A stretch of DNA of 64,000 nucleotides from Microbacterium terrisoli (GCF_030866805.1 NZ_CP133019.1:2852001-2916000), one strand, 5' to 3'; shown: positions 1 to 8,622, numbered from the stretch's first letter. Numbers and translations: made by a program. The notes: generated from the letters alone by a model not told the origin.

Positions 1-1
1 C

Positions 2-283
2 GAGAAGGCCTTCCTGGCCGATGCCCGCCCGCAGATCCGCGACATCGTCAAGCAGATCCGTCTGGATGCCACTGACGCCCAGATCGACGGCGCCTACAGC
101 GACGACATCCTGAAACTGATCGGCTACAGCGTGCTGGAGGCGTATCGCTCGGGCGGCGACGCCGCCGTCGCCGACCAGGTCGACCAGCTGAGGGCGCTGA
201 AGCCCGGGGCGTTCACGAAGCCACAGGCCACGCGCCTGGTCGATGTCGTGCTGAAGGCCGCGGAAGACCACCTCAGGCCCTGA
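2..283 (+). CDS. C-terminal end of an unrecognised protein (partial)
   Basis: The reading frame is open from the first bases and stops with TGA at 281-283, giving the last 93 residues of a protein that begins before the window. The visible part is mostly helical and charged (EKAFLADARPQIRDIV near its start) and ends in KAAEDHLRP. I do not recognise the family and see no catalytic motif or membrane segment. It converges with sbcC, whose stop codon lies about 30 bases downstream. Confidence 0.6.
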   Translation, partial: EKAFLADARPQIRDIVKQIRLDATDAQIDGAYSDDILKLIGYSVLEAYRSGGDAAVADQVDQLRALKPGAFTKPQATRLVDVVLKAAEDHLRP

Positions 284-313
284 CGGAGTGCAGATCGCGC
301 AGATCGCCGGGTG

Positions 314-3300
314 CTACGCCGGGTCGAGGGCCCCTTGACGGATCGTGCTGGGCCCATGCGCTCCGGCTTCGACGATCAATTGGGCGGGCAGCTGCTCCTT
401 CATCGCCTCGACGTGGCTGATCACGCCGACCGTGCGCCCGCCCTGACGCAGTTCGTCCAGGGTGCGCATCGCCAGGTCGAGAGTCTCGGGGTCCAACGAT
501 CCGAAGCCTTCATCGATGAATAGCGTGTCGAGCCGGATGCCGCCCGCCCGATCGGTCACCACCTGGGCCAGTCCGAGCGCGAGGGCGAGTGAGGCCAGGA
601 ACGTCTCGCCGCCGGAGAGCGACTGCGCGGGGCGCGCCTGGCCGGTGAAGGCGTCGACCACCTCGAGTCCGAGCCCGCTGGCGGCGTTGCGCGCAGCCAG
701 CGCATCGGTGTGACGCAGCCGATAGCGGCCCGATGACATGTCTTCCAGCCGCAGGTTCGCCGCCGCGACGATCTGCTCGAGTTCGGCGGCCAGCACGAAC
801 GTCTCGAGGTCCATCTTGCGATCGTTGCGTCCTGCCACCGCGTTGGCGACACCGGCGATGAGGCGGCGACGCTGCTCCAGCTCGGCGATGGCGTCGTGCG
901 CCCGACCTGCGCGGCCGGCGGCTTCGTCCAGCGACGTCACGGCGAGGGCGGCACCGGCGGCGGCGGCGGTCGCCGCGTCGGCGGCCGCGCGCGCCGCGGC
1001 CACGCCGGCCTCGCTTTCGGCCAGGCCGGGCAGTGGCTCAGGTGCGCCGGCCAGTTCGATCTCGAGCTGCATCAGCCGTGCGCGCTGCACTTCGACGGCG
1101 TTGCCGTGCTCGGTGATCGTCTTCTCCAGCTCGTCGCGCACGGCCTCGTCACGCAGCGCCGAGCGCGCCGCGGCTGCGTCAGCGAAAGCGGATGCCGCAA
1201 CGCGTGCGTCGAGGTCTTCACGCGAGGCGCGCGCGGCGGCGCGGGCCGTGGCGGCCGCATCGATGGCCGCGCGCAGGTCGATGGCGGACTGCCGCCGCCG
1301 CTCGCCATCCGCGATGCGGTCGGCGACGCTGTCGAAATCGCCGCGGGCCGCATCGATCGCCGCCTCGGAGGTGCGGACCCGCTCGGCGAGCGTCGTCACC
1401 TGCGCGCTCAACTCACTCCGGCGCGCCCGCAGGTCGGCCACTTCTCGTTCGGCCAGGTCTGCCTCGTCGTCCAGTGCGGCACGCGCTGTTCGCGCAGTGT
1501 CGCGCAACCGCACGGCACGCTCGGCCGCCTCGAACCGCGCCGTCGCGACGTCGGCAGCCGCGCGCGCCGACGCCACGTCGAGACCGGCGGCGCGTCCTGC
1601 GGCGGCGGCCAGGGCTGCCCGCGCCGCCGAGGCCGCCTCGGCCGCCGCGCGGGCCCGGTCCTGCGCCGCTGACTTCTCCGATTCGGCGCGCTCGAGCTCG
1701 TCGTCGGTGACCGGCTGCGGTGCGCGCTCGGCCGGGTGCGGGTGCGCGAGTGACCCGCAGACCGGACACGGCTCGTCGTCGACGAGCCCGGCCGCCAGCT
1801 CTCCGGCGCGCTCGGCCACGCGGCGCCGCAACAGCTCACGGGCCGCCGCATCCGCCTCTGCCGCCGCATCGTCAGCGGCCAGCTGCGTCTTCTCGGCGTC
1901 GTGCATCGCAGCCTGGCACGCCTGGGCGTCTTGGGCAGCCGCCAGGCGTCCGGCGGCATCGTCGACGGCGGCTCGGGCGTCTTCGAGCGTGGCGGCGAGA
2001 TCGCCGTGCGTGCGTACCGCGGCGTCAAGCTCCGCACGCCGCCCGGGCAGGGCGGCACGCTGCTCGTCCAGCGCCCCGATCCGCGCCGCGGCGGCCGCGG
2101 CATCCTTCTCAGCGGCCTCGAGCTGTGCGCGATGCGCCGCGAGCGTCTGCTCGTGGGCCAGCGCCGCCTGCCACACCGCGATCGATCCGGTGAGCTCGTC
2201 GACGAGGGTCTCCAGCGCGGCGGAGTCGGCGACGGCTGCACCGCCGTGGGCCGCCCACAACGTGCGCGCGTCGTCTTCGGCGAGGCTTCGGCGAGCGGCG
2301 GACTGCTCATCGCGCGCGGCGGCTTCGATCACGGACCGCAGCGCATCGGCCCGACGCGCGTCGTCGAGCGTGCGCCGGGCCTGGGCGATCTCGTCGGCGC
2401 GCGCCTCGAGCGCGGCCAGTGCGTCACGCGCCCCGAGCCGGGCGGCGACCCGCTCATGTGTGCGACGCAGCTCTTCGTGTGCGGTGACCGCGCTGTCGCG
2501 CGTGTGCAGGGCCTCGGTGCGTGCAGACTGCAACGCCTCGACCTGGTAGCGCCCGCGGTCGCGGGCACGGTCCAGCTGCGCGATGCGATCGGCGACGGAC
2601 GGCATCGCCGCCTCGGCCGCAGACGCACCCGCCGCGCTGCCGTCGACCGAGGTCGATGCATCGCTTCGGGCCTCGGACCCGCCGAAGCCGTAGGCGGCGA
2701 CGGTGGCCTCGGCCGCATCGAGGATCGCCTCGACGTCACGCCGACGGCCTGACACGGCGTCTTCGGCGTCTTTGCGGCGCTGCTCGAGCGCCCGCTCGTA
2801 GTCCTGATAGCGGCGCGAGCCGAACAGCGTGCGCAGTAGCGCCTGACGATCGTCGTTGCGGGCGAGAAGGAACCGGGCGAACCTGTTCTGCGCGAGCAGG
2901 ATCACCTGCTGGAACTGCTCGCGATTCAGCCCCAGGATCTCATCGAGAAGTTCGGCCGCTTCGCGGGGCTTGGCCGCGCGCGCAACCCAGTCGCCGTCGA
3001 CGAGCTCTTCGACCAGAGCCCGGTGGTCTTCGATGGTCGTGCCCTTGCCGTTCTTCTTCGGACGCTCGTACTCGGGGGCGCGGGTCACGCGCCAGCGCCG
3101 ATCGCCCACCGTGAACTCCAGCACGACCTCGGTGCGGTCCTCGGGCCCGCAGTGGTCGCTGCGCAGACGCTTGGCACCACCGTCGTAACGGGGGACGCCG
3201 CCGTACAGCGCGAAGCCGACGCCATCGAGAATGCTGGACTTGCCGGCACCCGTGCGACCGGCGATGAGGAAGATGCCGTCGTCGTCGAAGGCGTCGAAAT

Positions 3301-3361
3301 CGACCGTCTGGCGCTGCAGGAACGGCCCGAACCCTTCGATCTGAAGGCGATGCAGCTTCAT
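314..3361 (-). CDS. sbcC: Exonuclease subunit SbcC (SMC-like ATPase)
   Basis: SbcC is the ATPase partner of SbcD in the bacterial Mre11-Rad50-type complex, which opens DNA hairpins and trims DNA ends. The 1015-residue length suits the family. The P-loop GRTGAGKSS lies at about residues 36-44. Two long Ala/Arg/Glu-rich coiled-coil arms follow, separated by the zinc-hook motif CPVCG near residue 530. The ABC signature LSGGE is near 914 and the Walker B stretch TLFIDEGFGSLD near 947. The ATG at 3361 overlaps the sbcD stop in an ATGA junction, so the two genes are translationally coupled. Ala-rich coding creates a long open frame on the opposite strand that is not a gene. Confidence 0.97.
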   Translation of the reverse strand: MKLHRLQIEGFGPFLQRQTVDFDAFDDDGIFLIAGRTGAGKSSILDGVGFALYGGVPRYDGGAKRLRSDHCGPEDRTEVVLEFTVGDRRWRVTRAPEYERPKKNGKGTTIEDHRALVEELVDGDWVARAAKPREAAELLDEILGLNREQFQQVILLAQNRFARFLLARNDDRQALLRTLFGSRRYQDYERALEQRRKDAEDAVSGRRRDVEAILDAAEATVAAYGFGGSEARSDASTSVDGSAAGASAAEAAMPSVADRIAQLDRARDRGRYQVEALQSARTEALHTRDSAVTAHEELRRTHERVAARLGARDALAALEARADEIAQARRTLDDARRADALRSVIEAAARDEQSAARRSLAEDDARTLWAAHGGAAVADSAALETLVDELTGSIAVWQAALAHEQTLAAHRAQLEAAEKDAAAAAARIGALDEQRAALPGRRAELDAAVRTHGDLAATLEDARAAVDDAAGRLAAAQDAQACQAAMHDAEKTQLAADDAAAEADAAARELLRRRVAERAGELAAGLVDDEPCPVCGSLAHPHPAERAPQPVTDDELERAESEKSAAQDRARAAAEAASAARAALAAAAGRAAGLDVASARAAADVATARFEAAERAVRLRDTARTARAALDDEADLAEREVADLRARRSELSAQVTTLAERVRTSEAAIDAARGDFDSVADRIADGERRRQSAIDLRAAIDAAATARAAARASREDLDARVAASAFADAAAARSALRDEAVRDELEKTITEHGNAVEVQRARLMQLEIELAGAPEPLPGLAESEAGVAAARAAADAATAAAAGAALAVTSLDEAAGRAGRAHDAIAELEQRRRLIAGVANAVAGRNDRKMDLETFVLAAELEQIVAAANLRLEDMSSGRYRLRHTDALAARNAASGLGLEVVDAFTGQARPAQSLSGGETFLASLALALGLAQVVTDRAGGIRLDTLFIDEGFGSLDPETLDLAMRTLDELRQGGRTVGVISHVEAMKEQLPAQLIVEAGAHGPSTIRQGALDPA

Positions 3362-4506
3362 GCGGTCACCTCGGCGACCGTGTGCTCGTCGAGCACGTCG
3401 CGCACGAGCTCGATCTCATCGTCGGCGAGGCCGTCGCCGTTGCGCACGTGGGCCAGGAACGCGTCGACCAGCTCGGCATCGGACCGGGTCGCTGCCACCC
3501 GCGCGCTGAACGACCTGGTGTCGGCAGCCGCGACCTGTGCCGGACCATGCCGCACCTCGGCGCAGTGCGCGAAGCGCTGCTGCAGCCGGCGCATCGGATC
3601 GACCTGCGCCGCCGAGTCCGTGTAGCGAGCGCTGACCCACGCGTCCTCGGCGTGCGCGAAGCGTGCATCGGTGAGCAGGTCTTCCAGCGGCCCTTCGATC
3701 ACCGCCAGCGCGCGGGGGACGGGAAGCGCCACCCATTCGACGCCGGCCAAGCCCGCGGCATCCATCTCCACGAGCCAGGCCCCGCGGGGCTTGTCGCGCT
3801 CACCGAAGCTGTAGTGCAGCGGCGCCCCGGCGTAGCGGACCCGCTCGCTGAGTGTGCTGCGCCCGTGGATGTGCCCCAGCGCCACGTAGTCGGGCCCGTC
3901 GAACACCGAGAGGGGCACGACGTCGAGCCCGCCCTGCTGGATGTCGCGCTCGAGGTGGGGCGTGGCCTCCACGCCCGCGGCGAAGCAGTGCGCGGCCACG
4001 ACCGAACGCCCGCCGCGCACCGCGGCATCCAGCTGCACGAGCTCCATCGCACGGGCAAGCGCCTGGGCCTGGGAGCGCACGCCCGGCCACTGCCGGCGCA
4101 CCAGCGCGGGTTCGAGATAGGGGATGCCGTAGAAGTGGACCGGCCCGTACGCGTCGTCGATGGTGACCGGGGTCTGAAGCTCGGCGGGATCGGTCAGCAC
4201 GTGGATGCCGTCGCGCAGCAGCCGAGCCTGGAATCCGAGCCGCGCCGCCGAGTCGTGGTTGCCGCTCGTGACGATCACGTGCGCACCGGTCTCGCGCAGG
4301 GCGACGAGCATGTCGGTGAGCAGCGTGTAGCAGTCCCCGGCGGGGGCTGCGGAGTCGAACACATCGCCGGCGACGACGACGACGTCGACGTCGCGATCGC
4401 GCACCTCGGCCACCAGCGCATCGAGCACTACACGCAGCGCGACGAGGGTCGCGTTGCCGTGGAACGTCCGCCCGATGTGCCAGTCAGAGGTGTGCAGGAT
4501 GCGCAT
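3358..4506 (-). CDS. sbcD: Exonuclease subunit SbcD (Mre11-type nuclease)
   Basis: SbcD is the metallophosphoesterase-fold nuclease of the SbcCD complex. The 382-residue protein begins MRILHTSDWHIGR, which carries the first metal-binding Asp/His pair. It continues with VVAGDVFD, the phosphoesterase motif SGNHDSAARL, AAHCF and ALGHIHGRS. All are metal ligands or catalytic residues in Mre11/SbcD proteins. The open frame extends about 100 codons further upstream, but that extension is low-complexity Arg/Pro sequence. The ATG at 4506 starts exactly at the conserved N-terminus. It is the first gene of the sbcD-sbcC pair and overlaps sbcC by 4 bases. Confidence 0.97.
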   Translation of the reverse strand: MRILHTSDWHIGRTFHGNATLVALRVVLDALVAEVRDRDVDVVVVAGDVFDSAAPAGDCYTLLTDMLVALRETGAHVIVTSGNHDSAARLGFQARLLRDGIHVLTDPAELQTPVTIDDAYGPVHFYGIPYLEPALVRRQWPGVRSQAQALARAMELVQLDAAVRGGRSVVAAHCFAAGVEATPHLERDIQQGGLDVVPLSVFDGPDYVALGHIHGRSTLSERVRYAGAPLHYSFGERDKPRGAWLVEMDAAGLAGVEWVALPVPRALAVIEGPLEDLLTDARFAHAEDAWVSARYTDSAAQVDPMRRLQQRFAHCAEVRHGPAQVAAADTRSFSARVAATRSDAELVDAFLAHVRNGDGLADDEIELVRDVLDEHTVAEVTA

Positions 4507-4618
4507 GCCTCCACGGTACGAGCAGCCCGCGACATCGCCGGGCAGCCAGGCCGCGACGCACCGGATGCGGCCCAGCCGACGCGTCGGGCGGATCGGGCGG
4601 ATCGGGCGGGTCGGTCCG

Positions 4619-4924
4619 TCAGACCGCGGTACGCGGGCGAGAGGCCAGGATGCCGGCACGCTCGGGGTGCGCGGCGAACCAATCGGCGACGTACCAGCAC
4701 ACCGGCTGCACCGTGCGATCACCGCTGTGCTCGAGCTCGGCCACGGCGCGGTCGACGACCACGGCCGCGTATCCGTTGCCGCGGAACGGCGGCACGGTGT
4801 ACGCACGCGTCAAGGCGACCGTGCGTCCGTCGTCGCGATAGGTCAGCGCGCTGACCAGGTCGTCGCCCCGATACAGCGCGTAGCGCGAAGCGTCAGGTTC
4901 GTTCGCGAAGCGCATCTCACTCAC
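4619..4924 (-). CDS. Small GNAT-like N-acetyltransferase domain protein
   Basis: A 101-residue single-domain protein of the short GNAT subgroup (YjdJ-like). It has the central acetyl-CoA-binding strand and loop VPPFRGNGYAAVVVDRAV at about residues 43-60 and the subgroup's C-terminal motif PVCWYVADWFAAHPE. The substrate cannot be predicted; some relatives act on small molecules or are uncharacterised. The start is GTG at 4924, placed 6 nt behind a -10 box TAGCCT (4931-4936 on this strand), so the mRNA is probably leaderless. It lies upstream of sbcD in the same direction with a gap of about 110 bases, so cotranscription is possible but not shown. Confidence 0.8.
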   Translation of the reverse strand: MSEMRFANEPDASRYALYRGDDLVSALTYRDDGRTVALTRAYTVPPFRGNGYAAVVVDRAVAELEHSGDRTVQPVCWYVADWFAAHPERAGILASRPRTAV

Positions 4925-5135
4925 GCGCCAAGGCTAACCCAGCTGCGGACCGGCGGGGTCGCAATTGCGCCGGGCAGCGGCATCCCGGAGGCCGCCGCCT
5001 TCCGGCACGCGCGTGCGCCGGCGAGCAGAACGGCGACCGAGACCCCGTCTCACCCGATCAGGAACTGCGTTGCACGACGCAGGATTGAGCAATCTGTCAT
5101 ATTCCGTCACGCGAACAGCGCGGCGTCCGTGCGAT

Positions 5136-5165
5136 TTGACTCATTGGGACGCATTCGGCAATAAT
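5136..5165 (+). promoter_or_regulatory. Sigma-70-like promoter of the Cys-rich leader and winged-helix regulator
   Basis: TTGACT at 5136-5141 and AATAAT at 5160-5165 are separated by 18 bases, close to a consensus vegetative promoter and unusually strong for this GC-rich sequence. Transcription would begin about 7 nt after the -10 box, at or next to the ATG at 5173, so the leader ORF would be translated from a leaderless mRNA. Confidence 0.65.
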
Positions 5166-5172
5166 CAGCCTC

Positions 5173-5274
5173 ATGACTCACGACACGCATTCTCTGTCCG
5201 CCTGGGAGGCGAACGGGATTTCCGGCACCATGATGCCGGCGTGTGTCGTCATGTGTTGTCGAATGTGCCGCTGA
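5173..5274 (+). CDS. Cys-rich leader peptide (33 aa), putative attenuator uORF
   Basis: A 33-codon frame starts at the ATG 7 nt after the -10 box AATAAT and ends with TGA at 5272-5274. Its C-terminus reads MMPACVVMCCRMCR: four Cys and two Arg in the last ten residues, including adjacent Cys codons just before the stop. Actinobacteria are known to use short Cys-rich leader ORFs, often leaderless, to sense cysteine through ribosome stalling upstream of sulfur-related genes. The composition, position and leaderless start fit that class. The predicted target is the winged-helix gene at 5472. The regulatory role is inferred and rests on position, composition and the downstream hairpins. Confidence 0.65.
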   Translation: MTHDTHSLSAWEANGISGTMMPACVVMCCRMCR

Positions 5275-5383
5275 ATCGGTAACCCCCGCCGGGCTCGCAC
5301 ACGTCGCTTCGCCACCTCGAAGCCGATACTGCTGGAAGCCCCCGAGCACCTCGTCGCACCCTGCGCAATGATGCCTCGCCACA

Positions 5384-5463
5384 GCGGCCTGTTCTGGCCG
5401 CGTTCAGAGCACACTCGTACCCGCCACCGGCAGACCCCGGTCCCGGGTCCTTCCGTCAAGGAC
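5384..5463 (+). promoter_or_regulatory. Hairpins ahead of the winged-helix gene, one masking its Shine-Dalgarno site
   Basis: Within the 197-base leader between the uORF stop and the gene start there is a perfect 6-bp hairpin GCGGCC/GGCCGC (5384-5401). A further 6-bp hairpin is formed by GTCCTT (5447-5452) and AAGGAC (5458-5463). The second contains the only good ribosome binding site (AAGGA) of the gene starting at 5472. A competing stem GACCC (5433-5437)/GGGTC (5445-5449) overlaps the masking stem by three bases, so the two cannot form fully together. This is the geometry of translational attenuation, although no folding energy was computed. Confidence 0.5.
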
Positions 5464-5471
5464 TACACATC

Positions 5472-6221
5472 ATGTCGAACACCGCCCTCCTCGAGCGACC
5501 CACCACGACCAGTACCACCTCGACCACGACGCGCCCCACGCTGCGCCTGGTCACCGATCGCCCCGCGCCGGCGTCGCACCCGACCACGCCGCAGCACCAG
5601 CGCAACCTGCCCCCGGGGACCACTCCCCGCGGCTTCGCCCTGTATGTCGGATTCGACGAGATCAAGGCCGCGGCATCCGGCATCTCGCTCGGCACCATCG
5701 TCGACGCGCTGCGGCGCACACTGGCAGAGGTCGCACCCGAGGCCGAGACCTATGCGACCGTCGCCCTGGCACCGCAGGGTGCCGGCGGGCGCGACGTCGA
5801 CGTGGTGCGCCTCGCGCTGCACGAGCCGAGCGCCGTGGCACGCACCAAGCCCGAGCCCGAAGAAGAGGAAGAGACCGCACCCGGTGGCGTGGTGGTCGAC
5901 ATCTCACGCAAGCGCGTCGTCATCGACGGCGAGTCAGCCGCCCTCACGTTCAAGGAGTTCGAGCTGCTGCAGTACCTCGTGCTGCGCGAAGGCCGCACCA
6001 TCGAGCGCGGCGAGCTGGTCTCGTCGCTGTGGCAGCCGGGTGCCGACAAGGACGCGCCGGGCGAGCGCACGATCGACGTGCACGTGCGGCGTCTGCGGGC
6101 CAAGCTCGGTCGCTACGAAGACGTCGTGCGCACGGTGCGCGGGGTCGGCTACCGGTTCGACCGGCACGCCGACGTCGTGATCCGCTACGGCCACGGCACT
6201 CCCTCACCCGACCGCTTCTGA
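5472..6221 (+). CDS. Winged-helix (OmpR/PhoB-type) DNA-binding protein
   Basis: A 249-residue protein with three parts. Residues 1-45 are a Thr/Ser/Pro-rich, probably disordered tail. Residues about 50-125 form an unrecognised alpha/beta region (GFALYVGFDEIKAAASGIS...). After an acidic EPEEEEET linker, residues about 140-240 form a trans_reg_C winged-helix domain with LTFKEFELLQYL, TIDVHVRRLRAKLG and VRTVRGVGYRF. No receiver domain with a phospho-acceptor Asp is present, so it is not a classical response regulator. The start at 5472 is preceded by AAGGA at 5458-5462, which lies inside a hairpin. The Cys-rich leader upstream suggests control by cysteine or sulfur supply, which would make it a candidate sulfur-responsive regulator. 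That role is inference. Confidence 0.85.
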   Translation: MSNTALLERPTTTSTTSTTTRPTLRLVTDRPAPASHPTTPQHQRNLPPGTTPRGFALYVGFDEIKAAASGISLGTIVDALRRTLAEVAPEAETYATVALAPQGAGGRDVDVVRLALHEPSAVARTKPEPEEEEETAPGGVVVDISRKRVVIDGESAALTFKEFELLQYLVLREGRTIERGELVSSLWQPGADKDAPGERTIDVHVRRLRAKLGRYEDVVRTVRGVGYRFDRHADVVIRYGHGTPSPDRF

Positions 6222-6285
6222 GCGCCGTCGCCTTCACCGCGCTCGCCGCGCCGGACCGGCTCTGGCGCAGGCATAGCCTGGAGGA

Positions 6286-7527
6286 ATGCAGCAGCCGGCA
6301 CCCGCGCGTCCGCCACACACGGTGAAGGCGACACTGGTCGCCGGGCTGGATGTCACGCGAGACGCTTGCCTCGCCGTGATCTGCGATGCCGCCTCGGGCG
6401 CCCGGGTGCGCAGCGGACGCGCGCGCATGGTGACACCGGACGACCCGGCCGGGTGGTGGCAGGCGCTGCATGACGCGATCATCGACGTCGGCGGGTTCGG
6501 CGACGTCTCGGCGTTCGCGCTGGCCGCGCACACGGGGCTGGTCGCACTCGACTCCGCCGGCGAGATCGTGCACGCCGACAGCCTGATCCGAGGCGCCTCC
6601 GAATCGGACGGCTCGGCGTCCGGCGCATCCGCCCGCGCGGCCCAGGCGCTGATCGATGAGATCGGCGCGGACGCACTGATCGATCGAACCGGCGCGCTGC
6701 CGGATGCCGCCACGCCGATCGCCGCCGTGCGCGCGCTGCGCGAACAGGCTCCGGATGTCGCGGCTCGGGTCGATGCCGTGCTGACGCCGCACGACTGGCT
6801 CACCTGGCTGCTGCGCGGATTCGGACCGCAGGGGCCGAACGGCCCGCGTCTGGAAGAGCTGGCCACCGACCGATCCGAAGCCAGCGCGACCGGGTGGTGG
6901 AACCCGACCACCGGCAAATACGAGCACACGCTGGTGGCCGCAGCGCTCGGCCATGCGGCGATCAAGCCGCGCGTGATGCGTCCCGACGGCTGGGGCGGTG
7001 AAGCGGCGAAATGGCCGGAGCTGCAGATCCGCACGGCCCGGGTGATCGGAGTGGGTGCCACGCGCCGCGCGGCGGCCGTGCTCGGTGCCGGTGTGCGCGG
7101 TGCGGGCGTGCTCGGTGCGGGCGTGCTCGGTGCCGGTGTGCGCAGCGCGGCACCCGACGACGCGATCGTGCTGCTGGGTGACCGGCCCGTGATGTGCGCA
7201 GTCGCAGACGAGCCGGTCCGCGCCCCGCGGGTCGGCTGCCGAGCCGATGCAACCGGGCGGTACCTGCTCGAGGCACCGCTGCCGCAGGCGCCGACGGCAG
7301 CGGATGCCGTCGCGGCAGTACAGCTGCTGCGCGATGCCGGTGCGCTGGTACAACGGCTGCAGGTCGTCGACGGCGGCGCAGACGCGGCGGCGTCGCTCGG
7401 CCGCGCGTTGCCCACGACAACGGTCGCCGAACCGCAGTTCCTGGTCGCCGACGGCATGGCCGCGCAGGCCGCGTGGGCGCTCACCCGCCACTTGCCCGAA
7501 TGGGCGCCCACCACCGCATCTGCCTGA
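6286..7527 (+). CDS. Divergent FGGY-type sugar kinase-like protein
   Basis: A 413-residue protein resembling xylulokinase-type FGGY kinases in its first half: LVAGLDVTRDACLAVI at the N-terminus and DAVLTPHDWLTWLLRG and ATDRSEASATGWWN around residues 170-210. The C-terminal lobe is short and poor in the glycine-rich ATP motifs of active kinases. It contains a 15-base tandem repeat encoding four GAGV units near residues 266-286. Family members of this kind are usually about 450-500 residues, so this looks like a degenerate paralogue. It may be inactive or bind sugar without phosphorylating it. The start lies 6 nt after TAGCCT (6274-6279), pointing to a leaderless mRNA. Confidence 0.65.
   Translation: MQQPAPARPPHTVKATLVAGLDVTRDACLAVICDAASGARVRSGRARMVTPDDPAGWWQALHDAIIDVGGFGDVSAFALAAHTGLVALDSAGEIVHADSLIRGASESDGSASGASARAAQALIDEIGADALIDRTGALPDAATPIAAVRALREQAPDVAARVDAVLTPHDWLTWLLRGFGPQGPNGPRLEELATDRSEASATGWWNPTTGKYEHTLVAAALGHAAIKPRVMRPDGWGGEAAKWPELQIRTARVIGVGATRRAAAVLGAGVRGAGVLGAGVLGAGVRSAAPDDAIVLLGDRPVMCAVADEPVRAPRVGCRADATGRYLLEAPLPQAPTAADAVAAVQLLRDAGALVQRLQVVDGGADAAASLGRALPTTTVAEPQFLVADGMAAQAAWALTRHLPEWAPTTASA
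7081..7140 (+). repeat. Four tandem 15-bp units inside the kinase-like gene
   Basis: Units at 7081-7095, 7096-7110, 7111-7125 and 7126-7140 follow the pattern C(T/G)CGGTGCSGGYGTG and encode (L/R)GAGV four times. The length is a multiple of three, so gain or loss of units would keep the frame. Confidence 0.8.
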
Positions 7528-7614
7528 GCGGGATCACGGCGCACACGGCCGCAGTCGTCGCGGGCCGAGCGCGCCCCGGCCAGGGTTGTCAGGGACCGCA
7601 CCTATCGTGGAGTC

Positions 7615-8622
7615 ATGCAGATGCCGGTGGCCGACGAGCGCGCACCGCGCACCGCGCGCCCGTCGGCATCGGCAACCACCGCGCATGACCTGCAAACGGG
7701 TCCGGTGCGACCGCGTGAGACGGAGTACCGGCCCGCGCACCCGCTCGACCTGCACGCCACCGTCGCGATCCACCGGCGCGGCGGGGGCGACCCGACGATG
7801 ACGATCGACGGAGCCGTCATCTGGCACGCGGCGCGCACTCCCGACGGCATCGCCACGACGGCGCTGCGCGAGGTCGCGCCGGGCGTCATCCGCGCGGCTG
7901 CCTGGGGCCCCGGTGCCGAATGGGCGCTCGCGCAGGTGCCCGCCCTGTGTGGCGCTCGCGACGACGCGACCGGATTCGACGCGACGAGGCATCCCATCGT
8001 CGCCGGTGCCCACCATCGGCACCCGGGCCTGCGGCTGGGGCGCACCGACCTCGTCTTCGACGCGCTGGCGGGGGCGATCCTCGAGCAGAAGGTCACCGGC
8101 ATCCAGGCCTTCGGCGCCTGGCGGCGCCTGGTCACCCGGTTCGGCCAGCGCGCGCCCGGGCCGACGCCGCGGCCGCTGTTCGCCCCGCCGGCGATCGACG
8201 ACTGGCGCCGCATCCCGTCGTGGGCGTGGCATCGTGCCGGCGTCGAGCCCGCGCAGTCGCGCGCCGTCGTCGAGGCCGCTCGGCGGGGGCGTTCGCTCGT
8301 GCGCGCACTGACCGACGCAGTCGACGGGCCGGCGCGTGATGCCGTGCTGACCAGCGTGCCCGGTGTGGGACGGTGGACCGCCGCCGAGACCCGTGCCCGA
8401 GCCCTCGGCGACCCCGATGCGGTCAGCGTCGGCGACTACCATCTCGCCCACGAGATCGGCTTCGCGCTGGCCGGAACCAGAACCGATGACGACGGGATGC
8501 TGCGGCTTCTGGCCGCGTGGCCCGGCCAGCGGCAGCGGGTCATCCGGCTCGTGCGCATGAGCGGGCCGCGCGAGCCGCGCCGCGGGCCGCGGCTGCACCC
8601 CGAAGATCACCGGGACCGCTGA
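7615..8622 (+). CDS. DNA-3-methyladenine glycosylase family (AlkA-like, HhH-GPD)
   Basis: Base-excision repair glycosylase of the AlkA/HhH-GPD superfamily, expected to remove alkylated purines. The 335-residue protein has an N-terminal substrate-side domain (about 1-130). The glycosylase core follows, with ILEQKVTGIQAFGAWRRLV, the helix-hairpin-helix LTSVPGVGRWTA (about 245-257) and, in VSVGDYHLAHEIG, the conserved catalytic Asp at about 274. The Gly/Pro-rich HhH loop is intact. The ATG is 6 nt behind TATCGT (7603-7608), so translation is probably leaderless. It is followed by two small genes in the same direction. Confidence 0.85.
   Translation: MQMPVADERAPRTARPSASATTAHDLQTGPVRPRETEYRPAHPLDLHATVAIHRRGGGDPTMTIDGAVIWHAARTPDGIATTALREVAPGVIRAAAWGPGAEWALAQVPALCGARDDATGFDATRHPIVAGAHHRHPGLRLGRTDLVFDALAGAILEQKVTGIQAFGAWRRLVTRFGQRAPGPTPRPLFAPPAIDDWRRIPSWAWHRAGVEPAQSRAVVEAARRGRSLVRALTDAVDGPARDAVLTSVPGVGRWTAAETRARALGDPDAVSVGDYHLAHEIGFALAGTRTDDDGMLRLLAAWPGQRQRVIRLVRMSGPREPRRGPRLHPEDHRDR

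Noticed and set aside
738..2549. Long open frame antisense to sbcC (Ala/Ser-rich).
   Set aside because: It is a composition artefact of the GC-rich coiled-coil coding in sbcC; low complexity, no domain, no ribosome binding site.
4584..4613. Short 9-bp repeats (GGGCGGATC-like) upstream of sbcD.
   Set aside because: Only three imperfect copies in a non-coding gap; within what GC-rich composition produces.
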